NCBI GenBank assembly: GCA_018398815.1
Contig: CM031600.1
Span: 51,179,053-51,243,052, forward strand
Length of the DNA: 64,000 nucleotides
Reading direction: 5' to 3'
Source of the DNA: Conus ventricosus
Taxonomy: Eukaryota; Mollusca; Gastropoda; Neogastropoda; Conidae
Shown here: positions 1 through 10,603 of the stretch, piece by piece
Layout of the letters: every line of letters begins with the position of its first letter
Numbering within the stretch: the stretch's first letter is position 1
Notes under the pieces: generated by a model
Databases searched by the model: none
The model's input: the letters and a program-made list of their open reading frames with translations, nothing else
Told to the model about the DNA's origin: nothing
Program-made: the position numbers and the translations under genes

Positions 1-620
1 ACACAGGTGGGACTAAAGAGCAGACACAGGTGGACTAAAGAGCAGACACAGAGCAGACACAGGTTGGACTAAACAGCAGACACAGGTGGGACTGAAGAGC
101 AGACACAGGTGGGACTGAAGAGCAGACACAGGTGGGACTAAAGAGCAGACACAGGTGGGACTAAAGAGCAGACACAGGTGGGACTAAAGAGCAGACACAG
201 GTGGGACTAAAGAGCAGACACAGGTGGACTAAAGAGCAGACACAGGTGGGACTGAAGAGCAGACACAGGTGGGACTAAAGAGCAGACGCAGACACAGGTG
301 GGACTAAAGAGCAGACACAGGTGGGACTAAAGAGCAGACACAGGTGGGACTGAAGAGCAGACACAGGTGGGACTAAAGAGCAGACACAGGTGGGACTGAA
401 GAGCAGACACAGACACAGGTGGGACTAAAGAGCAGACACAGGTGGGACTAAAGAACAGACACAGGTGGGACTGAAGAGCAGACACAGACACAGGTGGACT
501 AAAGAGCAGACACAGGTGGGACTAAAGAGCAGACACAGGTGGGACTGAAGAGCAGACACAGACACAGGTGGGACTAAAGAGCAGACACAGGTGGGACTAA
601 AGAGCAGACACAGGTGGGAC
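1..620. repeat. 23-bp tandem satellite
   Basis: About 26 head-to-tail copies of a 23-bp unit built around ACACAGGTGGGACTAAAGAG plus CAG. Variants are taaag/tgaag and single G losses, and an extra ACACAG is occasionally inserted. The array runs off the left edge of the window. No open frame through it is meaningful. Confidence 0.95.
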
Positions 621-654
621 TAAACAACAGGGTCCGCAGCCTGTGCAGACTACC

Positions 655-812
655 AATAGTAATGCTTTCCAAGGAGGCTGAAAATGACAGTGATCGCGAC
701 ATAATACTGGCGACCGTCAGGCTCAAACTAAAGAACCACATGCGATTTTCAACCTGAAGAAACTGAAGGATTCTGGGATTGCAGCAATCTTGGAGGTAAA
801 TTTGGGTGGTTT
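655..812 (+). pseudogene. Remnant of LINE endonuclease C-terminus
   Basis: The plus strand reads about 50 residues resembling the end of an APE-type endonuclease and the start of the linker to reverse transcriptase in non-LTR retrotransposons. An acidic SDR-D stretch (in place of the usual SDHxL) is followed by LATVRLKLKN, and then, after a one-base frameshift near 750, by FNLKKLKDSGIAAILE. The order SDH-like motif, VRLKLK, F-L-KLKD is characteristic of RTE/jockey-type elements. The piece is bounded by the 23-bp satellite on the left and a 43-bp repeat on the right, so it is a short relic. Clade assignment is not possible. Confidence 0.45.
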
Positions 813-1065
813 GCTTGATTTAATCAGTCTTTAAGAGTGTGGTGTTGGGTGGTATGCTTGATATAATCAGTCTTTAAGAGTGTGATGTTGGGTGGTATGC
901 TTGATATAATCAGTCTTTAAGAATGTGATGTTGGGTGGTATGCTTGATTTAATCAGTCTTTAAGAGTGTGATGTTGGGTGGTATGCTTGATTTAATGTCT
1001 TTAAGAGTGTGTGTTGGGTGGTATGCTTGATATGATCAGTCTTTAAGAGTGTGTGGTTGGGTCGT
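795..1065. repeat. 43-bp minisatellite
   Basis: About six copies of a 43-bp unit containing AATCAGTCTTTAAGAGTGTG and TTGGGTGGTATGCTTGAT. Copies differ by gtg/gatg and tatt/tttaa changes. The fifth copy has lost three bases. Confidence 0.9.
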
Positions 1066-1540
1066 CTGCAATAGGATTGAAAAATAGAGAGTTGGAGGGG
1101 GACTGAAAGGGAAGAGGAAGAAACCATGTGCTAATAAGGGTTCAATGGCCCTACGGGAGAAAAGGGAATGAAAATAATAAAGAAAGTAAACACTGAACAG
1201 CTCGCCATTACACCTGGTATACACGAAATCAAAGTGATAGCCTTACATTTTATGGACAAGGGAGAAGATTCCTTCCTCATGAAACAGACAGCAGTAACTA
1301 GGAGGGTACTGAGTGAGTATCGCACATTGAGGGGAGATAATCTCGGGGATGGACCGTGTGGTTAGGTATAGGGAGTGGGACAAGAGAGGACGAATGGCGG
1401 GGGAGATGGGGGAGGCAGTTCTTATTTGGGAAAAAAAGCATTTAAGAAGGTGGGGCTCTTGTGGACCATCGTGTGGGAGGATGGTGAGCATCTGGGGATG
1501 GGGCTAAAACAGGGCCTCATCCTCGGGCGGACGTCAAGAT
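1066..1540. other. No recognisable gene
   Basis: A 475-base stretch with only short open frames (under 90 codons) and no recognisable motif. I see no promoter, RNA gene or element boundary in it. Confidence 0.5.
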
Positions 1541-1561
1541 TTCACACACACATACACACCC

Positions 1562-1598
<37 letters not shown>

Positions 1599-1632
1599 CA
1601 CAACACACACCACACACACACACACACACACG
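1541..1632. repeat. (CA)n microsatellite
   Basis: An interrupted CA tract. The same tract, directly followed by the same unique sequence, opens the contig on the right of the N gap (6339-6396). Confidence 0.95.
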
Positions 1633-2014
1633 CTGTGATGCTGCTGCCTAGGCGAAGTTGAACGCGAACTTATTTTAAATCAGACTCGATGCTTCAGCCT
1701 CACATCAACCAAAAGGTTCGGATCGGAACAGGTCCCTGTCATGGGAGCTGTGACAGAGAATCGTACTTGTCTCTTCAGATGAAGTCTGTCTGCTCTTTTG
1801 TTTCGTTAATTGTTGGTGGAAGAGAGTTGAGAGAGGGGGAAAGAGAGGGAAAGGGGGAGGGAAATAGGGGCACGGGGCGGGGGTAAGGAGGGAGAATGGG
1901 GAGGGATGTCTCTTGTTTTCTACGCTTAGCTTCTTTAATCCCTGAATGAGTAAGTAAGCTACAAACTGACAGATGTGAGTATAAAGAATGATTAGGTAAG
2001 TAATAGGTAAGTAA

Positions 2015-2150
2015 GTATATGTGTGTCGTCCGTCTTTATATCTATCTAAATATGTATCTATCTGCGTGTCTATCTGTCTGTTGTCTACCCGTTTGTCTGT
2101 CTGCCTTCCTATTTAACTTTCTGTCTGTATGTCTCGGGTGTATCTTTCTA
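2015..2150. repeat. (TATC/TGTC)n-rich stretch, left copy
   Basis: An imperfect tetranucleotide tract (TATC, TGTC, TGCC) lying in the 3' flank or 3' UTR of the LINE on the minus strand. The right copy is at 6790-6900. Confidence 0.7.
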
Positions 2151-2358
2151 ATCATAATCTTTCTAATGAGTAAGCCATTTAGTCATTCAGTCATTCAGCA
2201 CGGTAGGTAGAAAGAAACTCGTGGAGAGCGTGGAGCAGAGAGTCCTCAGAAAAGAAGCCCCCTTTTAAGCAAGTGTTTCGGCCCTATCTCCTGAACTCTA
2301 GGGGGGTTGGGCCACACCCGGTTTTATGACTCCGGATGTCCCCCTGCTGCCCCTTTTT

Positions 2359-2464
2359 TTTCCCATCTTGGGCGAGCCATGGCTGGGATTCGAACCCATG
2401 ACCCCCTGGACATGTCATTTTCTACTTAATGACTCGCGCTTTAACCACTGAGCACAGGGACACC
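2359..2464 (-). other. tRNA-like (SINE-head) module, left copy
   Basis: Read on the minus strand, this has a Pol III A-box-like TGTGCTCAGTGG (one base missing relative to the right copy) and a perfect B box GGTTCGAATCC at 2386-2396. A hairpin GTCATT...AATGAC sits in the anticodon-arm position. The two outer ends do not pair as an acceptor stem, so it is tRNA-derived and not a functional tRNA gene. It begins about 20 bases after the stop codon of the LINE ORF. Confidence 0.65.
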
Positions 2465-2481
2465 TGATATTTGTAGGGAAA

Positions 2482-5315
2482 TTAAGCCTTTTGAAGTTCA
2501 TTTTGTTTCCTCCTTGACCAGATCCAGCTTGAAAAACCTCTCTGCCCCTTCTTGCCATTGCTTTCAGGGCTCTGGTTTTTTTTCCCTGCAACTGAGAGCT
2601 GTTTCATGGGCTGTATGCAGACGTTCCTACAAATCCCTAGCTCCAATTTCTGCAGTGAGGACTTTTACCTGATAGCCTTCTCTCCTCAGGCTGTTTGCCA
2701 GATCAGCATACTTTTCAGTCTTGTAGATTTGAGCTGCCCCCATTCTGTTCTCATATGGCCCCGGGGAGCTCGATCATGATCAGCTGCTTGGTTTTCTTAG
2801 AGTGGACTACTATGTTGGTTCATGCCACTCTTGCTGATGTTCTGGGTGACTCGTCCATTCTGGGAGGTCTGCAGTGCACTCCCAGTCATCTGCCCCCCTC
2901 CAGCAGACTCTGCCTGCATGTTTCGAGTGGCACTGTTGTTCTTGGCCATGATTTGCTGCCTCTGCCGTGAAGAATGTTGCGGGTGCTTTTGGAGTCCTGA
3001 TTCTCCCTTTTGTGGTGTTGGTACTAGCCCAGACTACTTGTACAATTTCTTTGAGCACTTGGTTGTGCCTCCATTTTGTACCTTCCTTGAGCCAGGGCTA
3101 CTTTACATGAGCTTAGAACATGCTCCACTGTTTGTTTTTCATGGCAGAGGGGGCTGCGGATCGTCGGTTTTCCCCCACTTCACCAGGTTTGCATTTGAGG
3201 GCAGAGGTCTATGCAGATCTGAGAATGAAGCTGATCCTGAGGGGGGCCATGTGCCAAATGTCATTCCAAGTTAGACTTCTTTGGAGTGCATTCTCCCACT
3301 TTGTCCATTGCCTTGCTGGCTCTGCTGGACTGCTTTTTGGAGTCTTTTTTGGTTTCTTCTTTTTTTCATCTCCTGAATCATCATGTCTCTTTTGGCTTTT
3401 CCTTTGGCCTTTGACCCCCATTCGTTTTGGTCACCCCAAGTCCTTGTCTGTTGGTCTGTGTGTGTCCTGTTATTTCTCTGATCTTTGGGCTTTCTTTTGC
3501 AGATCATCGCCTCTTGAACTTTCCATTTTCGCCCGTCTTCGCTGGGGCTTGATTGCTTCTACCACCTTGTCTCTGAGTCCCCCAGCATGCTTTGAAGTCT
3601 GAAACTTCCTGCTTTGTATTCCTCCAGGATGGATTTCAGTGGTAGTTTGAGCTTTGCTTGGGGGACAGTACAGCGCGATGTCAGTCGACAGGGTGGGGAC
3701 ACCAAGCCAATTTCCTTGTGAACTTGTTGATTTTGGCTTCCATTGCCTCCACTGTGCTGGTGCGATGTCGTATATCATCAGAGGCCATAGGAGCTTTGGT
3801 ATCAGCATGAACTGCAGACACCAGACCTTGTATTTGCCAGGGGCCCACACTGGCAAGGTCTCCAAGCCTTCTTCCGCCATCTGCTTGGTTTCTTTTGCTC
3901 TTTGTGTGTCTTTCAGCGTATCATCATACCATCTTCCAAGGCTCTTGACTGGTTCTTCTGTGACTGTTGGAATGGCGGGTTTGGGCAACACTGAAGACCA
4001 CAGTTTCCCGGCCCACTTTTCCTTTCCTCAGTGAGAGACTCCGTGATTCTTTGGCTTGAACTTCATTCTGGTTGAGGCAACTATGTCGTCCAGCCTCTCC
4101 AGCAATGACGTGTCTCGTTTTCTGGATGAAATCACTGTAGTGTCATCCATGAAGGCCTTGAGAGGAGGCATCTTGTATCCATCGCCAAGGTCTGTTTGTC
4201 TGGCGTTTTTTGGGTTGCTGCTTTCAAGATGAGTTCCATTGCCGGGCACGAACAGTATGGGGGAAATTGAAAGCACCCATTGCAATGCCCACTTCCAAGT
4301 TGATCCAATCAGTTGTGTACTCCTTGGTAGAGAACCGCATTGAGAAGCCATTGAAGTACTTCTTGAGCATGTCGCGGATGTTCTTTGGCACATGGTACAT
4401 CTCAAGAGCCAACTGTATCATCTCATGGGGCACGATCCATATGCGTTTGCCAGAAACAAGCCACACTACGTCCAGGTTCTCTTTCTGGGTTTTTTGCTTT
4501 TTGGATTGCGTCCCAGATTGTGGCGTGTTCTCCCCAGCCAGCCACGCCTGGGATGCCACCTTTCTGGACTGACACATCCAAGTATTGTTTCCATCAGGTA
4601 CTTGGTCAGCCTTGCTGCCATGACAGAGAAGAAGATTTTCCCTTCGACGTTCAGTAGTGATATTGGCCTGAACTGGCTGATGTCACTTGAGTTTTGCTCT
4701 TTGGGGATGTACACACCATCTGCCGTCATCCACTGGCCGCTGATCTTCTGGTTTCTCCAAGCCGATCGCAGCAGCCTGTGGAGCCACCCCGCACCTTGGG
4801 ACATTTCTTGTAAAGCTGGTAAGGTATTCCGTTTGGCCCTGGTGATGATTTGGCTCTGGCTTTGTCGACCCCCTTCTTGATTTCCGCCAACGTTGGAGGC
4901 TTGCCATTGAACTGTTCCTCAGGGTTTGGTTGGCCACACCGATCTTGAATGTCGGTGGGGCTTTGCTCTGTGAGTCAGAGTATGTTTTCCTCAGATGCTG
5001 CTCAAGAACTCCTTTGTCACAATTAGGGTCCAGATTTTGGCTGCTCAAACAGTGTTCTAGCAAACTGGAAGGGGTTCTGAAGAAGCGCTCTTGTGTCTTC
5101 TTCTTTTGCCTTCCTCTTCCTCGCAGATTCCGCTTTGCTGAGGGCGCTGTGTTTTTCTTTTAGGTCTTCCCACAGTTTTTCCAAGCCTTGTTTTTCAGCT
5201 GGCAGTGCGGTCTTCATTTGCTTCTTGAGGTTGTTTTTTTTGGACTTATTTGTCCCTTTTTTTGGCGTTGGATTTTTTGGAGGTGTTTTCTCTTTGGGTA
5301 GTTTTACTCCCTAGG
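2482..5315 (-). pseudogene. RLE-type LINE ORF, left copy, truncated at gap
   Basis: The same minus-strand protein as at 7249-10481, lacking the N-terminal end because the contig stops at the gap. Visible blocks in order are an SSPGPNGIPYQLYKKCPK-like RT block (partly frameshifted here), the palm with LDVVWL and FMDDT (about 4142-4170), a basic linker, TVEHVLSSCK of the zinc knuckle, and the endonuclease region. It carries more frameshifts than the right copy, mostly in homopolymers, so many are probably consensus errors. Stop codon at 2482-2484. Confidence 0.85.
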
Positions 5316-5338
5316 GCCCGGGTTTTCCCCCACATTTT

Positions 5339-6338
5339 NNNNNNNNNNNNNNNNNNNNNNNNNNNNNNNNNNNNNNNNNNNNNNNNNNNNNNNNNNNNNN
5401 NNNNNNNNNNNNNNNNNNNNNNNNNNNNNNNNNNNNNNNNNNNNNNNNNNNNNNNNNNNNNNNNNNNNNNNNNNNNNNNNNNNNNNNNNNNNNNNNNNNN
5501 NNNNNNNNNNNNNNNNNNNNNNNNNNNNNNNNNNNNNNNNNNNNNNNNNNNNNNNNNNNNNNNNNNNNNNNNNNNNNNNNNNNNNNNNNNNNNNNNNNNN
5601 NNNNNNNNNNNNNNNNNNNNNNNNNNNNNNNNNNNNNNNNNNNNNNNNNNNNNNNNNNNNNNNNNNNNNNNNNNNNNNNNNNNNNNNNNNNNNNNNNNNN
5701 NNNNNNNNNNNNNNNNNNNNNNNNNNNNNNNNNNNNNNNNNNNNNNNNNNNNNNNNNNNNNNNNNNNNNNNNNNNNNNNNNNNNNNNNNNNNNNNNNNNN
5801 NNNNNNNNNNNNNNNNNNNNNNNNNNNNNNNNNNNNNNNNNNNNNNNNNNNNNNNNNNNNNNNNNNNNNNNNNNNNNNNNNNNNNNNNNNNNNNNNNNNN
5901 NNNNNNNNNNNNNNNNNNNNNNNNNNNNNNNNNNNNNNNNNNNNNNNNNNNNNNNNNNNNNNNNNNNNNNNNNNNNNNNNNNNNNNNNNNNNNNNNNNNN
6001 NNNNNNNNNNNNNNNNNNNNNNNNNNNNNNNNNNNNNNNNNNNNNNNNNNNNNNNNNNNNNNNNNNNNNNNNNNNNNNNNNNNNNNNNNNNNNNNNNNNN
6101 NNNNNNNNNNNNNNNNNNNNNNNNNNNNNNNNNNNNNNNNNNNNNNNNNNNNNNNNNNNNNNNNNNNNNNNNNNNNNNNNNNNNNNNNNNNNNNNNNNNN
6201 NNNNNNNNNNNNNNNNNNNNNNNNNNNNNNNNNNNNNNNNNNNNNNNNNNNNNNNNNNNNNNNNNNNNNNNNNNNNNNNNNNNNNNNNNNNNNNNNNNNN
6301 NNNNNNNNNNNNNNNNNNNNNNNNNNNNNNNNNNNNNN
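5339..6338. other. Assembly gap of exactly 1000 N
   Basis: The run of N is 1000 bases long, a placeholder length. Long open frames reported across it are meaningless. The sequences on its two sides overlap in content (see the flanking duplication). Confidence 0.99.
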
Positions 6339-6396
6339 CACAACACACACACACACACACACAAAACAAAAAACACACCCCACACACACACACACA
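6339..6396. repeat. (CA)n microsatellite at contig start
   Basis: An interrupted CA tract immediately after the gap, equivalent to the tract at 1541-1632. Confidence 0.95.
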
Positions 6397-6789
6397 CGCT
6401 CGTGATGCTGCTGCCTAGGCGAAGTTGAACGCGAACTTATTTTAAATCAGACCTCGATGCTTCAGCCTCACATCAACCATAGGCTCGGATCGGAACAGGT
6501 CCCTGTCATGGGAGCTGTGACAGAGAATCGTACTTGTCTCTTCAGATGAAGTCTGTCTGCTCTTTTGTTATCGTTAATTGTTGGTGGAGAGAGTTGAGAG
6601 AGGAGAAAGAGAGGGAAAGGGGAGGGAAATAGGGCACGGGGCGGGGGTAAGGAGGGAAATGGGAGGGATGTCTCTTGTTTTCTACGCTTAGCTTCTTTAA
6701 TACCTGAATGAGTAAGTAAGCTACAACTGACAGATGTGAGTATAAAGAATGATTAGGTAAGTAATTAGGTAAGTAAGTATAGTGTGTCT

Positions 6790-6900
6790 GTCCGTCTTTA
6801 TATCTATCTAAATATGTATCTATCTGCGTGTCCTATCTGTCTGTCTGTCTACCCGTTTGTCTGTCTGCCTTCCTATTTAACTTTCTGTCTGTATGTCTCT
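6790..6900. repeat. (TATC/TGTC)n-rich stretch, right copy
   Basis: Imperfect TATC/TGTC repeats in the 3' flank or UTR of the LINE, the same as at 2015-2150. Directly to its left (6702-6780) lies GTAA-rich sequence that resembles the sequence on the other side of the element (10505-10610). Confidence 0.7.
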
Positions 6901-7134
6901 GTGTATCTTTCTAATCATAATCTTTCTAATGAGTAAGCCAGTTAGTCATTCAGTCATTCAGCACGGTAGAGTAGAAAGAAACTCGTGGAGAGCGTGGCAG
7001 CAGAGAGTCCTCAGAAGAGAAGCCCCCTTCAAGCAAGTGTTTCGGCCCTATCTCCTGACACTCTAGGGGGGTTGGGCCACACCCGGTTCATGACTCCGGA
7101 TGTCCCTCTGCTGCCCCTTTTTTTTCCCCATCTT

Positions 7135-7232
7135 GGGACGAGCATGGCTGGGATTCGAACCCATGACCTCTGGACATGCTCATTTTCTACTTAAGACTCG
7201 CGCTTTAAACCACTGAGCCACAGGGACACCTG
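7135..7232 (-). other. tRNA-like (SINE-head) module in LINE 3' UTR
   Basis: The minus strand begins GGTGTCCCTG, then A box TGGCTCAGTGG (7210-7220) and B box GGTTCGAATCC (7151-7161). About 48 bases separate the boxes, longer than in most tRNAs and closer to a long-variable-arm type. The ends do not form an acceptor stem. It starts roughly 20 bases after the ORF stop (7249-7251), so it sits at the head of the LINE 3' UTR or is a SINE fused there. Confidence 0.7.
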
Positions 7233-7248
7233 ATATTTGTAGGGAAAT

Positions 7249-10200
7249 TAAGCCTTATGAAGTTCACTTTTGTTCCTCCTTGACCAGATCCAGCTTGAAC
7301 ACCTCTCTGCCGCTTCTGCCATTGCTTTCAGGGCTCTGTTTTTTTCCTTCCCTGCAACTGAGAGCTGTTTCATGAGGCTGTATGCAGACGTTCCTACAAA
7401 TCCCCTAGCTCCAATTTCTGCAGTGAGGACTTTGACCTGATAGCCTTCTCTCCTCAGGCTGTTTGCCAGATCAGCATACTTTCAGTCTTGTAGATTTGAG
7501 CTGCCTCCATTCTGTTCCATATGGCACCGTGAGCTCGATCATGATCAGCTGCTTGGTTGACTTAGAGTGGACTACTATGTCTGGTCTCATGCCACATCTT
7601 GCTGATGATCTCTGGGTGACTCGTCCATTCTGGGAGGTCTGCAGTGCACACCCAGTCATCTGCCCCATCCAGCAGACTCTGCCTGCATGTTTCGAGTGGC
7701 ACTGTTGTTCTTGCCATGATTTGCTGCCCCTGCCGTGAAGAATGTTGCGGGTGCTTTTGGAGTCCTGATTCTCCCTTTTGTGGTGTTGGTACTAGCCCAG
7801 ACTACTTGTACAATTTCTTTGAGCACTTGGTTGTGCCTCCATGTGTACCTTCCTTGAGCCAGGGCTACTTTACATGAGCTTAGAACATGCTCCACTGTTG
7901 TTTTTCATGGCAGAGGGGGCATGCAGGATCGTCGGTTTTCCCCCACTTCACCAGGTTTGCATTTGAGGGCAGAAGGTCATATGCAGATCTGGAATGAAGC
8001 TGATCCTGAGAGGGGCCATGTGCCAAATGTCATTCCAAGTTAGACTTCTTTGGAGTGCATTCTCCCACGTTGTCCATTGCCCTTGCTGGCTCTGCTGGAC
8101 TGCTTTTTGGAGTCTTTTTTGGTCTTCTTCTTTCTCATCTCCTGAATCATCATGTCTCTTTTGCTTTTCCTTTGCCTTTGACCACCATTCAGTTTTTTGG
8201 TCACCCCAAGTCCTTGTCTGTTGGTCTGTGTGTGTCCTGTTATTTCTCTGATCTTGAGACTTTCTTTTGCAGAATCCATCGCCTCTTGAACTTTCCATTT
8301 TCTGCCTGTCTTCAGCTGGGGCTTGATTGCTTCTACCACCTTGTCTCCTGAGTCCTCCAGCATGCTTGAAGTCTGATCTTCCTGCTTTGTATTCCTCCAG
8401 GATGATTTCAGTGGTAGTTTGAGCTTTGCTTGGCGACAGTACAGCGCGATGTCAGTCAGACAGGGTGGACACCAAGCCATTTCCTTGTGAACTTGTTGAT
8501 TTTGGCTTCCATTGCCTCCACTGTGCTGGTGCAGATGTCGTATATCATCAGAGGCCATAGGAGCTTTGGTATCAGCATGAACTGCAGACACCAGACCTTG
8601 TATTTGCCAGGGAGCCCACACTGGTCAATGGTCTCCAAGCCTTCTTCCGCCATCTGCTTGGTTTCTTTTGCTCTTTGTGTGTCTTTCAGCGTATCATCAT
8701 ACCATCTTCCAAGGCTCTTGACTGGTTCTTCTGTGACTGTTGGAATGGCCTGGTTGGCAACACTGAAGACCACAGATTCGGCCACTTTTCCTTTCCTCAG
8801 TGAGAGACTCCGTGATTTCTTGGCTTGAACTTCATTCTGGATGAGGCAACTATGTCGTCCAGCCTCTCCAGCACATGACGTGTCTCGTCTTCTCTGGATG
8901 AAATCACTGTAGTGTCATCCATGAAGGCCTTGAGAGGAGGCATCTTGTATCCATCGCCAAGGTCTGTTTGTCTGGCGTTGTTTGTTTGCTGCTTTCAAGA
9001 TGATTCCATTGCCAGCACGAACAGTATCGGGGAAATTGCACAGCCCATTGCATGCCCACTTCCAAGTTGATCCAATCAGTTGTGTACTCCTTGGTAGAGA
9101 ACCGCATTGAGAAGCCATTGAAGTACTTCTTGAGCATGTCGCGGATGTTCTTTGGCACATGGTACATCTCAAGAGCCAACTGTATCATCTCATGGGGCAC
9201 AGATCCATATGCGTTTGCCAGATCAAGCCACACTAACGTCCAGGTCTCTCTTTTCTGTTTTTGCTTTTTGGATTGCGTCCCAGATCATTGTGGCGTGTTC
9301 TACACAGCCAGCCACGCCTGGGATGCCACCTTTCTGGACTGACACATCCAAGTACTTGTTTTCCATCAGGTACTTGTCAGCCTTGCTGCCATGACAGAGA
9401 AGAAGATTTTCCCTTCGACGTTCAGTAGTGATATTGGCCTGAACTGGCTGATGTCACTTGAGTTTTGCTCTTTGGGGATGTACACACCATCTGCCGTCAT
9501 CCACTGCCGCTGATCTTCTGGTTTCTCCAAGCCGATCGCAGCAGCCTGTGAGCCACTCCAGCACCTTGGGACATTTCTTGTAAAGCTGGTAAGGTATTCC
9601 GTTTGGCCCTGGTGATGATTTGGCTCTGGCTTTGTCGACCACCTTCTTGATTTCCGCCAACGTTGGAGGCTTGCCATTGAACTGTTCCTCAGGTTGGTTG
9701 GCCACACCATATCTTGAATTCGGTGGTGCTTTGCTCTGTGAGTCAGAGTATGTTTTCCTCAGATGCTGCTCAAGAACTCCTTTGTCCAACTTAGGGTCCC
9801 AGATTTTGGCTGCTCAAACAGTGTTCTAGCAAACTGGAAGGGGTCTCTGAAGAAGCGCTCTTGTGTCTTCTTCTTTTGCTCTTCCTCTTCCTCGCAGATT
9901 CCGCTTTGCTGAGGGCGCTGTGTTTTTCTTTCAGGTCTTCCCACAGTTTTTCCAAGCCTTGTTTTTCAGCTGGCAGTGCGGTCTTCATTTGCTTCTTGAG
10001 GTTGTTCTTTTGGACTCTGATCTTGTCCATCTTTCTTGGCGTCTGGATTCTTGGAGGTGTTTTCTCTTTGGGTAGTTTTACTCCATAGGCGTCTCTACAT
10101 GTGGCATACACAATGTCCCCATATGTGGCTAGTTTGTGTTCCAGGGTGCTTTTCCCTATCAGTGCATCGAGTCTTTGGACGATTTTTGCATCCAGTTTCT

Positions 10201-10481
10201 CCCAATCTTCAGTTTCGTTTGCTCGTGGCAGGTTGAGTTTCAGGCGCCTGGCATCGAGGGCCTGCGCAAATTCCTCATCCGAACCAACAGCGTGGATGTC
10301 CTTGGCACTGTGGTTTAAATCCTGGCCTGGTCTTCCGACGTCTTATCTGCTGATGCAGTGCGCTGCTGCTCATTCAGATGAGTCTTCACACATCCCATCT
10401 TTGTTCTGTGGATCTTCATGCCACGGTGGTAGCGAAACGCTTTCCACAGACACATGGATATTCCATTTGGTCCATGTTCAT
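7249..10481 (-). pseudogene. LINE ORF: zinc finger, reverse transcriptase, zinc knuckle, restriction-like endonuclease
   Basis: About 1077 codons from ATG at 10481 (MNMDQMEYPCVCGKRF) to TAA at 7249, with several one-base frameshifts. The order on the minus strand is as follows. A C2H2/C-type finger lies at about 10460-10385: CVCGKRF, then, after a frameshift, YHRGMKIHRTKMGC. A basic lysine/alanine-rich linker follows. The reverse transcriptase spans about 9690-8780, with SSPGPNGIPYQLYKK, RPISLLNVEGK, VWLDLANAYGSVPHE and catalytic FMDD (about 8915-8926). A zinc knuckle CPLC...HVLSSC lies near 7850-7930. The restriction-like endonuclease shows RPDIVV (about 7570-7587) and IMIELTVP (about 7528-7551), the PD-(D/E)xK-type signature. 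The protein would nick the target and prime reverse transcription there. The frameshifts are few and homopolymer-linked, so the element may be recent and the breaks partly sequencing error. Confidence 0.88.
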
Positions 10482-10485
10482 AGTC

Positions 10486-10603
10486 CGTTTGGGATTTGCA
10501 GTCGTGAGTAAGTAAGTAGCTAACGAACCAAATTTCGCTACAAACATCTGGCCAGCCAAGAAAAATAATTAAGTAAGTGAGAAAGTAAGTAGTGGAAAGT
10601 AAG
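10486..10603. repeat. GTAA-rich repeat at LINE 5' side
   Basis: Repeated GTAAGTAAGTAG-type words (also AAGTAAGTGAG) immediately upstream of the LINE ORF start. The same word type borders the 3' side at 6702-6780, suggesting the element sits inside one GTAA-rich tract. Confidence 0.65.

Larger units (their letters stand above)
1555..5315. other. Left copy of the gap-flanking duplication
   Basis: From the CA tract to about 5315 this 3.7-kb segment matches 6339-10086 almost base for base. Most differences are single-base insertions or deletions in homopolymers, and this copy has more of them. Identity stops at 5311-5315, after which 23 bases of GC-rich junk lead into the N run. This is the pattern expected of two overlapping or allelic contig ends placed in tandem by a scaffolder. 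Confidence 0.85.
6397..10086. other. Right copy of the gap-flanking duplication
   Basis: Near-identical to 1632-5315. This copy has fewer homopolymer errors and continues uninterrupted beyond 10086 into the LINE N-terminus, so it is the better representative of the locus. Confidence 0.85.
6790..10505 (-). mobile_element. RLE-type non-LTR retrotransposon (R2/NeSL/HERO-like)
   Basis: The extent is inferred. The 5' side ends near 10505, where GTAA-rich sequence begins. The 3' side includes the ORF stop, the tRNA-like module and the tetranucleotide tract, ending near 6790 where GTAA-rich sequence appears again. No LTR and no APE-type endonuclease is seen. The single long ORF with a C-terminal restriction-like endonuclease puts it among the early-branching LINE groups, many of which insert at specific sites. 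I cannot name the clade. Confidence 0.7.

Noticed and set aside
2822..3602. 150-160 codon plus-strand frames in the left LINE copy (similar at 8055-8351 and 9052-9342)
   Set aside because: They are antisense shadows of the minus-strand LINE protein.
5246..6428. 360- to 390-codon open frames across the gap
   Set aside because: They consist almost wholly of N and carry no information.
7135..7232. Functional tRNA gene
   Set aside because: The A and B boxes are good, but the 5' and 3' ends do not pair as an acceptor stem and the T-arm has a mismatch.
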